64,000 bases of DNA from positions 1 through 64,000 of the forward strand of contig NZ_JBKEAA010000014.1 in NCBI RefSeq assembly GCF_047971665.1, given 5' to 3'. The DNA is from Castellaniella sp047971665. Lineage in GTDB: Bacteria; Pseudomonadota; Gammaproteobacteria; Burkholderiales; Burkholderiaceae_B. Each line of letters starts with the position of its first letter. Position 1 is the first letter of the stretch. Below, one piece after another: positions 1-6,665 of this stretch. Below the pieces are notes generated by a model. That model was given only the letters and a program-made list of their open reading frames with translations. It ran no database searches and was not told where the DNA came from. A program made the translations under genes and the position numbers.

Positions 1-10
1 AAACCCATTA

Positions 11-465
11 GGTACCCCCGCGCATGCGGGGATAGACCCAATCGGCGCGGCAGCTACCACCGCTTCCAGCCGGTACCCCCGCGCATGCGGGGATAGACCT
101 TCAGCGGCCCCAAGGCGCTTGACCGTCAGCTAGGTACCCCCGCGCATGCGGGGATAGACCCCGATAGCGAATTTACAGGAGCCGGGAAATGAAGGTACCC
201 CCGCGCATGCGGGGATAGACCCCGAAAGGCATGGATGTCAGGCCGGTGCCAAGGGGTACCCCCGCGCATGCGGGGATAGACCCTGGCGGCCCTGGACGCG
301 CAAGCGGCCGAAGACGGTACCCCCGCGCATGCGGGGATAGACCCGTAATCGCCGTCGATCAAGCCATGGGCCGCCGGGTACCCCCGCGCATGCGGGGATA
401 GACCCAGATGGCATTCCTTCATTACCTGGGGGTGTCTGGTACCCCCGCGCATGCGGGGATAGACC
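11..465 (+). CRISPR. CRISPR array, type I-E-like, 8 repeats / 7 spacers
   Basis: Eight identical 28-bp repeats begin at 11, 72, 133, 194, 255, 316, 377 and 438 with an exact 61-bp period, giving seven 33-bp spacers (32 bp if the following base is counted as repeat). Each repeat begins GGTACCCCCGCGC, has a CCCCGC/GCGGGG stem around GCAT, and ends GGGGATAGACC. This closely resembles the E. coli type I-E repeat ending GGGGATAAACC. By that analogy the array is transcribed left to right, so leader and cas genes should lie left of the window and the right end is the oldest, leader-distal end. No cas gene is visible. Bases 1-10 are the end of a further spacer or of the leader. The absence of decay in the last repeat suggests that the true distal end was removed by the adjacent IS scar. 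Confidence 0.97.
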
Positions 466-466
466 C

Positions 467-621
467 TGTGGATTTGCCCCCGTATTACCGGACACAGAAT
501 CACCCTTGGTTGATAAATCCTGGTGATGCCTGAACTCCCTGGGGGATCTGTATTTCAGCGCACTGTGGGGGTGCCGTTCGTTGTAATGTTCGAAGGCGGT
601 CGCCAGATTCTGCAACGCGAC
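467..621 (-). mobile_element. IS3-family remnant: right end with transposase C-terminus
   Basis: Read on the minus strand, bases 615 down to about 515 encode the C-terminal stretch of an IS3-family (DDE, orfB) transposase, including HYNERHPHSALKYRSP, followed by the element's right end. The outer end appears to be TGTGGATTTGCCCCC starting at 467, one base after the last CRISPR repeat. In the same frame a TGA stop lies immediately upstream (625-627), so only about 35 transposase residues survive and the element is dead. The transposase frame has no stop before the terminus and runs into the CRISPR array. The family is assigned from the recognisable C-terminal motif; the exact IS name cannot be given. 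Confidence 0.75.
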
Positions 622-749
622 GGGTCACCTTACGCTTGCCAGCGAACTTGGCATCGGAAAAACTCAACTGGCTCATCGGACATGTCCTGATTGGCTCTCG
701 TTCAACAAACCGTATTCTGACAGGTCATCGGGACTTGTTCAGACCATCC
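622..749 (-). mobile_element. IS5-family remnant: left end with transposase N-terminus
   Basis: On the minus strand an ATG at 676 opens MSQLSFSDAKFAGKRKVTR, which matches from memory the N-terminus of IS5-subgroup transposases (typically followed by a KRKxTRRE motif). After that motif the sequence switches to the IS3-family fragment at about 621. Upstream of the ATG is a leader of about 70 bp that ends at GGATGGTCTGAACAAG next to TTAG (750-753). Read on the minus strand this is CTAA, a YTAR-type target as favoured by IS5-family elements. The fragment is therefore interpreted as the left end of an IS5-family element that inserted into the 3' part of the neighbouring gene and was later fused, probably by deletion, to an IS3-family end. 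Confidence 0.6.
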
Positions 750-1177
750 TTAGATGATCTGGAAGCGGTATGCCTTGGGATTCGTAATAGCTCTGCAATC
801 GCTCTAAGGTTTCCTTCGGATAAGGGGACATCAGCCATTCCTTGACGCTGCCTGCCTGCGACGAAAGTGGCTCCAAGCTCTCGCCCTTCAATATCACGCG
901 CGAGCCTGCCATCGCTTCCAACTGTTTGTGAGATATAGTCATCTGCAAATGGTCTCTGTGGTGTCGGTTTTGGATCATAAATACTTGGCTGTCTACTGGC
1001 GTAAGACGCTGTTTTATTTTCTAATTTTCGACCAAGATTCTTGACTATATTATACCCAGACAGGCCAATCCAAGCCACACCGGCCACATCCATCAACCCA
1101 GGATCTACCGTCATTCCGTTGACCGCACCGGTACCCCCGCGCATGCGGGGCGGCCCCTCTCCAGGAACGCCGCTCAT
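725..1177 (-). pseudogene. truncated gene, fourth cistron of the DUF2167 operon
   Basis: An open frame of 150 codons whose ATG overlaps the stop of the preceding cistron (ATGA at 1174-1177). Residues 10-16 (PRMRGGT) are encoded exactly by a 21-bp copy of the CRISPR repeat core, in frame. The following part (VDPGLMDVAGVAW, then a segment around FADDYISQTVGSDGRLARDI) looks like a real protein, vaguely reminiscent of domains in large phage or polymorphic-toxin-associated proteins, but I cannot assign it. The last seven residues (DGLNKSR) come from the inverted-repeat end of the IS5-family fragment, so the native C-terminus has been lost. The frame in its present form is probably non-functional, or at best an altered product. 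Confidence 0.5.
1130..1150 (+). repeat. displaced 21-bp core of the CRISPR repeat
   Basis: The 21 bases from GGTACC to GCGGGG are identical to the first 21 of the 28 bases of the array repeat and lie in the same orientation, 664 bp beyond the last array repeat. The last 7 bases (ATAGACC) are absent, and no second copy lies 61 bp away. A 21-base perfect match with this palindrome is very unlikely by chance. It sits inside a coding frame and adds exactly seven codons. Confidence 0.9.
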
Positions 1178-1365
1178 TCCTGTAGCTTGTTTTCGTCCGA
1201 TGGGGTTTTCCGGGAATGAGGGTCGAGATCGTTCTTTTTTTCTCTTTCCGTTTCTTTGCCGATCTGATGAGGTGGTCTTTCGTTATTGTCGATTATTTTT
1301 GATACGGCATAATATCCGATGATCAGGCATATGAAGATGATGATGATTTCGTTGCTGGATATCAT
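1174..1365 (-). CDS. small single-pass membrane protein, hypothetical
   Basis: A 63-residue protein. Residues about 3-24 form one hydrophobic helix (IIIIFICLIIGYYAV); the remainder is a charged hydrophilic tail rich in Glu, Lys and Asp. No family recognised. The ATG overlaps the stop of the upstream membrane-protein gene (ATGA at 1362-1365), and its own stop overlaps the next ATG, so translation is probably coupled along the whole operon. The low GC and the Ile/Lys/Asn-rich composition differ from the chromosomal genes further right and suggest horizontal acquisition. The chain of overlaps on both sides is the main reason to regard this short frame as real. Confidence 0.6.
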   Translation of the reverse strand: MISSNEIIIIFICLIIGYYAVSKIIDNNERPPHQIGKETEREKKNDLDPHSRKTPSDENKLQE

Positions 1366-2078
1366 TTGCTCATCTCCAGAATTGTTTTCCTTGATCTTTT
1401 CAATCGATTGATCGTTTCCTCGAGATCCGTTTCCAATATCGCATCATCGATGTTCTGTACGATCTCGGCCTTGAATTCATCCCATTGGCGGGGGCTGAGC
1501 AGCGCAAAAGCCGATTGGACAAGATTCGATTTCTTGTTTGCCGAGATGGACAGTTTTCTGACGATATTGATGGTCAGGACAGGACATAATATACATTCTG
1601 CCGCTATGGTCAGCATGTCCTTGTTGCTCAGCCACAATCTCTTTTTATGAAGATTGATCCCTATGCTCGTCAGGATGGGGATCAGGTAGATCAGGGCGAC
1701 GCACCATAAAAGATCTCTGGTGAGCCCGGATAGATGATAGATGGCGGGTGTGAGGATGAACAAGGCGAAAAACATGCCGTATGCCGGGATCGAGAGCCAA
1801 GAAAAGGCTGGCTTGCCTGCGTCCCAGTCGACGGAGGCTTTTGCTATGGTTTCCGGATTCCAGGATAATTTATAGATCGGCCTGTGTGGAAGCAACAGGT
1901 TCGGGATGAATAATTTTTTGCCTGTGATGACCAGTCCGTTGCCGCCGGTGGTGGCGGCATATTCTTTTCTTTTCTTGGTGATGATGCCTTCATTGGCAAA
2001 CAGAAGCTGGCAGGAGTCATAAACATAAATGAGTATGGCGACTGCCAGCGTCTGGGTTTCTGTTGATACAGAGATCAT
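1362..2078 (-). CDS. multi-pass membrane protein of unknown function
   Basis: 238 residues starting at an ATG that overlaps the stop of the DUF2167 gene (ATGA at 2075-2078); a longer open frame extends upstream but only inside that gene. There are two clear central membrane segments (about 95-118, SIPAYGMFFALFILTPAIYHL-like, and 124-144), probably a third near 157-175, and a possible weak one near the N-terminus. A soluble basic-to-acidic C-terminal region of about 55 residues (LSPRQWDEFKAEIVQNIDDA) may be helical. No family recognised. The position between a DUF2167 protein and a tiny membrane protein, all translationally linked, suggests a membrane complex, but this is inference from context only. 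Confidence 0.75.
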   Translation of the reverse strand: MISVSTETQTLAVAILIYVYDSCQLLFANEGIITKKRKEYAATTGGNGLVITGKKLFIPNLLLPHRPIYKLSWNPETIAKASVDWDAGKPAFSWLSIPAYGMFFALFILTPAIYHLSGLTRDLLWCVALIYLIPILTSIGINLHKKRLWLSNKDMLTIAAECILCPVLTINIVRKLSISANKKSNLVQSAFALLSPRQWDEFKAEIVQNIDDAILETDLEETINRLKRSRKTILEMSK

Positions 2079-2932
2079 TTCTTTTTCTTGAATATCTTCA
2101 TCAATCCAAAGAATCCAGCGGCAATGACGCCGACAATGATCTTCCAGAAGGCAGCCAATGCACCACCGATGATGGCCATGAATCCTTTTTTCGTGGCGAC
2201 GGCCGCAGCCCCCCCGACAATGAGCGCGGCCAGACCGTATCCCGCGACCTTGTCGCCCTCTTTGAACTCGGCGTAGGTCTCCCCGGCGTTGTAGGTGAAA
2301 CCTGCCAGGACCTTCTTGAGCTCCTTGGCATCCTGATCCATGGCTTCGGCATCGGTGACCAGCGTGACATTCATGACCCCGGTTCTGCCAAGAATCCGGC
2401 TGGTGTAATTCACGTTCTCCGAGCCGTCCGAAGAGCGCAATATGATGCCCCATTCAAGCCGTTTTGTATCGATGTCGTAATGTGGAGGGCTGGCCCAGCC
2501 GACAGTATGTAAAGCATCAAGATTCAATTTCCGCCGTTGCTTGTTGCTTTCTATGTCGTCTTCCTTGAGCTCCTTCAGCAAGGCGTCCGCGTCTATCTTG
2601 TCGTCATCCGTGATGTAGCCGATCTTGTCGAAATTGAGCACGGAAAACCAATTGAGGTCTTTGGGCGCGAGGGTGTAATTGTTGTCTTCCGGCAGGTTGC
2701 CGTTGAGTGCAAGAAACTTGCTGGTATTGGCTGAATCCAGGAAGACATATCCTTTGGGAACCTCGATGGATGCCATGGTCCCGATGGCCCCTTTCGAAGG
2801 GCCTTCTTGCCATGCCAGTTTGGCCAGTTCCTGACTGAGTTGGTTCTCATCCTGCTGTGCGGGCGCCAGAGAGGGAAGAGACAATAGAATTGCAAAAATA
2901 CCCGCCGTGAATTTTGAGATTTTTTGTTTCAT
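2075..2932 (-). CDS. DUF2167 family membrane-anchored protein
   Basis: 285 residues. An N-terminal signal peptide (cleavage probably near APAQQ, residue 25) is followed by the DUF2167 core. Recognisable features are the WQEGPSKGAIG start, the PKGYVFLD strand, the DLNWFSVLNFDKIGYI block, KIDADALLKELK and the VVGW-like HTVGWASPPHYD segment. Two C-terminal hydrophobic stretches from about residue 232 end in a KKKK stop-transfer tail. The family is widespread in Gram-negative bacteria and its function is unknown; it is predicted to face the periplasm and be held by the C-terminal helices. First gene of a four-gene operon with ATGA overlaps. Identification by remembered family pattern is good; function is open. 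Confidence 0.85.
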   Translation of the reverse strand: MKQKISKFTAGIFAILLSLPSLAPAQQDENQLSQELAKLAWQEGPSKGAIGTMASIEVPKGYVFLDSANTSKFLALNGNLPEDNNYTLAPKDLNWFSVLNFDKIGYITDDDKIDADALLKELKEDDIESNKQRRKLNLDALHTVGWASPPHYDIDTKRLEWGIILRSSDGSENVNYTSRILGRTGVMNVTLVTDAEAMDQDAKELKKVLAGFTYNAGETYAEFKEGDKVAGYGLAALIVGGAAAVATKKGFMAIIGGALAAFWKIIVGVIAAGFFGLMKIFKKKK

Positions 2933-3370
2933 GATTTAATGGAATTAAAGGTTGTTCGAGTAAACAATCGATTTTTGTTGTGACAAAATCGGGCGGGGAA
3001 CTGCGTATTCCCAGCGTGACTCATAATAGATAAGCACTTCGTCAAAGTACATATTCATTGTTGGGTTTCTGATTTTTTTGACGTAATTTGACCCTTTTCT
3101 CCGATATATTATTCGGCATGGAAAAGCGCCCTGCTTTGTGGTTTTTACGCCCAGGCATCTGGTCTGTGGTTGGTCCGAAAAATGGGTCGGCTCGAAGCGA
3201 AGCCTCGGAAAAGGCGACCTGGCATCACGCCTTCATGCATGCCGAACGGCAACGGCCTCAAACTGATGCGCAAGGACGTCATCGGCAGTCGGGCGCCGTG
3301 TGCCGGATCCGGCACACGGCTTGACGCCTTCCCTGTACCATGACTCCAGCCGCAAAACACGGAGATTCAC
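2933..3370. other. 438-bp intergenic region between divergent DUF2167 operon and gnd
   Basis: The left part (to about 3120) is AT-rich and should hold the promoter of the minus-strand operon; a TTGTCA hexamer occurs on the minus strand near 2980, but no convincing -10 or strong ribosome binding site was found. The right part has chromosomal base composition and contains a 26-bp perfect palindrome just upstream of gnd. Short open frames on both strands here (3088-3324, 3145-3360) show no recognisable protein and are not called. Confidence 0.6.
3295..3320. repeat. 26-bp perfect palindrome upstream of gnd
   Basis: The half-site GCCGTGTGCCGGA is followed immediately by its exact reverse complement, with no loop. 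It ends 50 bp before the gnd start codon. There is no T-run after it, so a simple Rho-independent terminator is unlikely; a dimeric regulator operator or a recombination relic is possible. Function unassigned. Confidence 0.7.
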
Positions 3371-4384
3371 ATGCAGATCGGCATGGTAGGTTTGGGCCGC
3401 ATGGGCGCCGGCATGGCGCGCCGGCTCATGGGCAAAAATATTGGCTGCGTCGCCTACGACCCGCAAGCGGACGCCATCGCGCGTTTGGTCGCGGATGGCG
3501 CTGTCGGCGCGGCCTCGCTGGCCGATCTGATCGAACGACTGCCGCGTCCCCGAGCCGTCTGGCTGATGGTGCCGGCGGGCCTGGTCGATGATGTATTGGG
3601 CCAGCTGGAACCGCTGCTCGATGCCGACGACGTCGTCATCGACGGCGGTAATTCCTGCTATCACGACGACATCCGGCGGGCGCAAGCGCTGGCCGGTCGA
3701 GGCATCCATTATCTGGATGTCGGCACCAGCGGCGGCGTGCACGGACAGGCCCGGGGGTACTGCCTGATGATCGGTGGCGGCAGCGCTGCGGTCGCTCGCC
3801 TGGATCCGGTGTTCGCCGCCCTGTCGCCGGGTCGGGATGCCGCCGCGCGAACGCCGGGGCGCGGCGACGGCGCGGGCACGGCCGAGCAGGGCTATCTGCA
3901 CTGCGGGCCGGTGGGCGCGGGGCATTTCGTGAAGATGGTGCATAACGGCATCGAGTACGGGATCATGCAGGCCTATGCCGAGGGCTTCAATCTGTTGCGT
4001 CATGCGAACATCGGCAAGCGAGATCATGCGACCGATGCGGAGACGGCGCCGATGCGCGATCCGCAGCATTATCAGTACGACATGGATCTGCCTGAGATCG
4101 CCGAACTCTGGCGTCGGGGCAGTGTGATCGGTTCATGGCTGCTGGACCTGACCGCACGCGAGTTCCAGGCCGACCCCGGGCTGGAGGGGTTCTCGGGCCG
4201 GGTGTCCGATTCCGGCGAGGGACGCTGGACGCTGCATGCGGCCATCGACGAGGGCGTGCCGGTGCCGGTGCTCAGCGCCGCGCTGTTCGAGCGCTTCCAG
4301 TCGCGCGGCAATGCGGAATTCGCCAACCGGATCCTGTCGGCGATGCGCAAGGGATTCGGCGGACATGAGGAACGGGACGCATGA
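3371..4384 (+). CDS. gnd: 6-phosphogluconate dehydrogenase, decarboxylating, short (GntZ/YqeC) type
   Basis: 337 residues. Oxidises 6-phosphogluconate to ribulose 5-phosphate, CO2 and NAD(P)H in the cytosol. N-terminal Rossmann fold with GLGRMGAGMA; substrate-loop motif DGGNSCYHDD near residues 90-100; the SGG motif in DVGTSGGVHG; catalytic-lysine helix GAGHFVKMVHNGIEYG. The length fits the short, often NAD-preferring class (about 300-335) rather than the 470-residue E. coli type. An extra Arg/Ala/Gly-rich stretch of about 20 residues lies before GYLHCGPVG. GGAG lies six bases before the ATG. Metabolically it could use the 6-phosphogluconate made by the 2-ketogluconate genes at the other end of the window, but there is no physical link. 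Confidence 0.93.
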   Translation: MQIGMVGLGRMGAGMARRLMGKNIGCVAYDPQADAIARLVADGAVGAASLADLIERLPRPRAVWLMVPAGLVDDVLGQLEPLLDADDVVIDGGNSCYHDDIRRAQALAGRGIHYLDVGTSGGVHGQARGYCLMIGGGSAAVARLDPVFAALSPGRDAAARTPGRGDGAGTAEQGYLHCGPVGAGHFVKMVHNGIEYGIMQAYAEGFNLLRHANIGKRDHATDAETAPMRDPQHYQYDMDLPEIAELWRRGSVIGSWLLDLTAREFQADPGLEGFSGRVSDSGEGRWTLHAAIDEGVPVPVLSAALFERFQSRGNAEFANRILSAMRKGFGGHEERDA

Positions 4385-4396
4385 CGCGTTCCCGTC

Positions 4397-4639
4397 ATGA
4401 ATCGGTCATTTTGTTGTCTTGCGGAATATCCCCTTGATCTGCAAAGAGGAAACCGGTTCTCTCGTGACTTGTCCATGGATTTGTCCACAATCCGGGTGGA
4501 TAAATCGGCGCGGTCCGCCCATGTCATCAAACGGTCATTTTCTTGTCTTGGATCTCATCTGATTGATTCAAAAAGGAAAAACCGAGTCCCCCAGGACTTG
4601 TCCATGGGATTGTCCACAAACCGCGTGGATAAAATATGC
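4397..4639. repeat. 129-bp tandem duplication with DnaA-box-like motifs
   Basis: Two diverged copies lie in exact 129-bp register with no indels: CGGTCATTTT at 4403 and 4532, TTGTCTTG at 4414 and 4543, GACTTGTCCATGG at 4466 and 4595. Each copy carries TTGTCCACA (4481-4489, 4610-4618) and, six or five bases later, the inverted GTGGATAA (ending 4503 and 4632). These differ by one base from the DnaA box TTATCCACA. A third weaker TTGTCCATG precedes each pair. The frame through the repeat is open, but codon changes between the copies are mostly non-synonymous while the box region is conserved, so a DNA-level role is favoured. The stretch 4385-4751 holds no other gene. Confidence 0.7.
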
Positions 4640-4751
4640 CGGATGTCAGGCGATGCCGGCCGGATCGGAGGGGAGCGATGGCTGATCGAAGCCGCCTGCG
4701 GGCCAACGTAAAATTATCTTTTTCTGTATTTCACATTTGGAGAATTCAGCC

Positions 4752-5600
4752 ATGGAACAGCTTCAGGCGCTTTGGCCAGGCATGCCCGATCTGAGCGGCA
4801 TCGTGATCAATTTCGGGGTGACGCTGGCCATCCTGGTGATTGGCTGGATCGTGTCCAATCTGCTGGGGCGCTGGATGCGCCGCATGGCGGACCGCTCGCC
4901 GCGGATCGATCCGACCATCGTGCCGATGGTGCGCACCATCACCATCTGGGCGGTGCGCATCGTGGTGCTGCTGGCCGTGCTGGCGCGCCTGGGCGTGCAG
5001 ACGGCCAGTCTGGTCGCCATGTTGGGGGCTTCCGCCCTGGCCATCGGTCTGGCCTTGCAGGGCACGCTGCAGAATTTTGCCGCCGGCATCATGCTGTTGG
5101 TGCTGCGGCCGGTCCGCACTGGGGAATTCGTCATGATCGGCACCCAGGGTTCCGGCGTGGTCGATGAGATCGGCCTGTTCATGACGCGGTTCGTGCAGGT
5201 CGATGGCGTGCACATCATGCTGCCCAACACGCTGGTCTGGGGCAGTCCGATCACCAATTACAGCCGCAACAAGACGCGTCGCCTGGACATGATGCTGGGG
5301 GTGCGTTACGACGATGACCTGAATGCCGCGCTGAGCACCTTGCAGACGCTGGTGGATCAGGATGACGACATCCTGGTCGATCCGGCCCCGCTGGTCGCGG
5401 TGATGGAATACCGCGACAGCACCATCATGGTGAACATCCGGGTGTGGGTGCTGGCGGACAAATACTGGGATGTGTATTTTGATCTGCATCGCCGTGCGCC
5501 CCAGGCCTTGCGTCAGGCGGGCCTGCGTTCGCCCATCCCTCTGCGCGAGGTTCAGTCCATTCCCGCCATGGCTGTGGGCGGCCAGGCTGTCAACGAGTGA
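4752..5600 (+). CDS. small-conductance mechanosensitive channel, MscS family
   Basis: 282 residues, close to the E. coli MscS length of 286. Inner-membrane heptameric channel that releases osmolytes on hypo-osmotic shock. Two N-terminal membrane helices (about 18-40 and 60-85) are followed by the pore helix TM3 with the Ala/Gly pattern LGASALAIGLALQGTLQNFA. Next come the beta domain signature GEFVMIGTQGSGVVDEIGLF and the alpha/beta vestibule domain. The ATG is chosen because TTGGAGA lies about eight bases upstream; the frame also permits a TTG five codons earlier. Single gene, convergent with cysE. Confidence 0.92.
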   Translation: MEQLQALWPGMPDLSGIVINFGVTLAILVIGWIVSNLLGRWMRRMADRSPRIDPTIVPMVRTITIWAVRIVVLLAVLARLGVQTASLVAMLGASALAIGLALQGTLQNFAAGIMLLVLRPVRTGEFVMIGTQGSGVVDEIGLFMTRFVQVDGVHIMLPNTLVWGSPITNYSRNKTRRLDMMLGVRYDDDLNAALSTLQTLVDQDDDILVDPAPLVAVMEYRDSTIMVNIRVWVLADKYWDVYFDLHRRAPQALRQAGLRSPIPLREVQSIPAMAVGGQAVNE

Positions 5601-5609
5601 GGCTGGACG

Positions 5610-5636
5610 CAGGACGTCCGCGCGGGCCGTCCTGCA
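5610..5636. terminator. hairpin between convergent mscS and cysE
   Basis: GCAGGACG (5610-5617) pairs perfectly with CGTCCTGC (5629-5636) across an 11-base loop in the 67-bp gap between the two converging genes. No T-run follows on either side, so termination would need to be non-canonical; a second GC-rich inverted repeat (GGCCGGGCCCTCGGCC) follows. Confidence 0.3.
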
Positions 5637-5667
5637 TTCGCTGAGGCCGGGCCCTCGGCCCTGGTCC

Positions 5668-6615
5668 TTAGTCCACCATCCGGTTCAGTCGTTCCGCGTC
5701 CAGCGGATGCTGTCCGTTCTCGATGCGTTGACCCAGGTCTTCCAGGGCCGAGCACAGGCGCTGAATGCGCGCATCCTGTTGTGCGGTGTGATTGATCAGC
5801 TCGTGCAATACCTTGACCAGCGGATCGTCGTCCGCGCGGCCGACGCCGTAGGGGGCGAAGTCTTCCTGCGGCACTGCGGCGTGCTCCGTCGCGGACGCGG
5901 CCCGGCCGCGCTGCAGCAGCTCCTGCAGGGGGCGGGCGGCCCACTCGGATTGCGGGCGCGGGGTTTCTTCCTGGCAGGGAGATCCAGCCGCGCGCGCTGC
6001 GACCGGTTCAGCGCCGGAATCGGACGTCATGCCGTCCGGCTGGCTGGCACCCGTTGATGTCGGGGCCGGTGCCTCGCTGGCCGTGGGGGCGGGCTGGTCT
6101 TCCGGCAGGATCACTCGCGCCGGGTTGCCCACGGCAGTGGCGCCCGCGGGCACGGGTTTGATCACGACCGCATTGGAGCCGACCCGGGCATGGGCGCCCA
6201 CAGTAAAGCCGCCCAGGATCTGGGCGCCGGCGCCCACCACCACGCCTTCTTCCAGGGTGGGATGGCGCTTTTCGCCTTTGTACAGGCGGGTGCCGCCCAG
6301 CGTGACGCCCTGGTAGATGGTGCAGTCGTCGCCGATCTCGGCGGTCTCGCCGATCACGACGCCGAAGCCGTGGTCGATGAATACGCGCCGGCCGATGCGC
6401 GCGCCGGGGTGGATCTCGATGCCGGTCAGCAGGCGCCCCAGGTGAGAGACGAAACGGCCCGCCCAGTACCAGCCTCGTCGCCACAGGCCGTGCGCCAGAC
6501 GGTGAACCAGAATGGCGTGCAGCCCGGGGTAACAGGTCAGGATCTCGAGGCGGCTGCGGGCGGCCGGATCGCGTTCATGGATGCGGGCGATGTCTTCGCG
6601 AAGCTGGTCAAACAT
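5668..6615 (-). CDS. cysE: serine O-acetyltransferase with long C-terminal extension
   Basis: 315 residues. Acetylates L-serine with acetyl-CoA in cysteine biosynthesis. The N-terminal helical part (FDQLREDIARIHERDPAARS) and left-handed beta-helix of hexapeptide repeats end by about residue 172. The active-site region IDHGFGVVIGETAEIG and the CoA loop TLGGTRLYKGEKRHPTL are intact. The core is of the short EpsC/CysE type. It is followed by about 140 extra residues: a Pro/Ala/Ser-rich linker and an acidic helical tail with DPLVKVLHELINHTAQQDAR. A regulatory cysteine-inhibition tail is normally only 10-20 residues, so this extension is unusual. Confidence 0.92.
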   Translation of the reverse strand: MFDQLREDIARIHERDPAARSRLEILTCYPGLHAILVHRLAHGLWRRGWYWAGRFVSHLGRLLTGIEIHPGARIGRRVFIDHGFGVVIGETAEIGDDCTIYQGVTLGGTRLYKGEKRHPTLEEGVVVGAGAQILGGFTVGAHARVGSNAVVIKPVPAGATAVGNPARVILPEDQPAPTASEAPAPTSTGASQPDGMTSDSGAEPVAARAAGSPCQEETPRPQSEWAARPLQELLQRGRAASATEHAAVPQEDFAPYGVGRADDDPLVKVLHELINHTAQQDARIQRLCSALEDLGQRIENGQHPLDAERLNRMVD

Positions 6616-6665
6616 GTCGGTCGGGGCTCAGGGGCTGTTCGTGCGGATCAAAGAGAGGATGAAAA

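Noticed and set aside
126..615. Open frames running through the CRISPR array on the minus strand
   Set aside because: They are made of repeated peptides such as GLSPHARGY produced by the repeats and have no independent protein signal; only the short IS3 C-terminal part at the right is meaningful.
739..978. Alternative 79-codon frame on the minus strand inside the truncated fourth gene
   Set aside because: It has protein-like composition, but no ribosome site or family match, and the overlapping frame is coupled to the operon and better supported. A frameshift between the two cannot be excluded.
3088..3360. Two short frames on opposite strands upstream of gnd
   Set aside because: No recognisable domain, no convincing ribosome site, and both run into the perfect palindrome.
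4397..4639. Chromosomal replication origin
   Set aside because: No dnaA, dnaN, gyrB, rpmH or mnmG nearby, and no clear AT-rich unwinding element; only the box-like motifs argue for it.
4397..4711. A 104-codon frame with a 43-residue internal repeat
   Set aside because: Differences between copies are mostly non-synonymous while DnaA-like boxes are kept, so DNA-level selection fits better than a protein.
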